Shown: piece after piece, positions 64,000-64,000 of the stretch
How the letters are laid out: each line of letters opens with the position of its first letter
How positions within the stretch are numbered: position 1 is the first letter of the stretch
Assembly (NCBI RefSeq): GCF_000350225.1
Contig: NW_005179175.1
Span: 60,700-124,699 of the forward strand
Reading direction: 5' to 3'
Source: Chondrus crispus
Taxonomy: Eukaryota > Rhodophyta > Florideophyceae > Gigartinales > Gigartinaceae
Length of the DNA stretch: 64,000 nt
The notes under the pieces: generated by a model
Databases searched by the model: none
What the model was told of the DNA's origin: nothing
What the model saw: only the letters and a program-made list of their open reading frames with translations
Program-made: the position numbers and the translations under genes

Positions 64000-64000
64000 G

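Overview
The window is a repeat-dense stretch of nuclear DNA from a photosynthetic eukaryote. Four host-type genes occupy the right 9.4 kb: a SecA translocase ATPase with a transit-peptide-like N-terminus, a mitochondrial carrier of the thiamine pyrophosphate type, a CCB2/CCB4-like cytochrome b6f assembly factor with one short GT-AG intron, and the start-truncated end of a DHHC palmitoyltransferase. Plastid-directed proteins, very few introns and nested LTR elements suggest an alga. A red alga is my best guess, but this is inference from gene style and not proof.

Layout. 1-12199: a Ty1/copia element (B, minus strand, running off the left edge) split by a younger complete copia element (A, 1184-9063, target duplication GTAGC). 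12216-17250: a decayed Tnp2-type (CACTA/Plavaka-like) transposase, a small divergent ORF and an FG-nucleoporin fragment. 17715-19785: a pogo-like DNA transposon. 20068-27181: a complete copia element (C, plus strand, 942-bp LTRs that look identical, target duplication TGCAA). 27187-30921: the 3' end of a diverged gypsy element, interrupted by a solo LTR. 30947-34007: transposase debris and a doubtful ORF.

34008-54605 is a large inverted repeat. Two PIF/Harbinger-like elements (H1 and H2) face each other across a 137-bp spacer. Each carries a DDE transposase and a convergent DNA-binding-like ORF. H1 contains a complete 12.8-kb gypsy chromovirus (G1, 35576-48423). H2 carries only a solo LTR of the same family at exactly the same base with the same target duplication (CGAGC). 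The gypsy insertion therefore predates the duplication that made the second Harbinger copy, and one arm later lost the gypsy interior.

The copia elements share a primer-binding site matching the anticodon arm of initiator tRNA-Met (half-tRNA priming, as in Drosophila copia). Most element genes are broken by in-frame stops or single frameshifts. Element A keeps one long frame but lacks the integrase catalytic glutamate. No CRISPR array, rRNA or convincing tRNA gene was seen, and no clearly new defence-like or metabolic system. The most unusual features are the Harbinger/gypsy palindrome, the extra zinc-finger ORF in copia A, and the 4.2-kb segment between duplicated polypurine tracts in G1.
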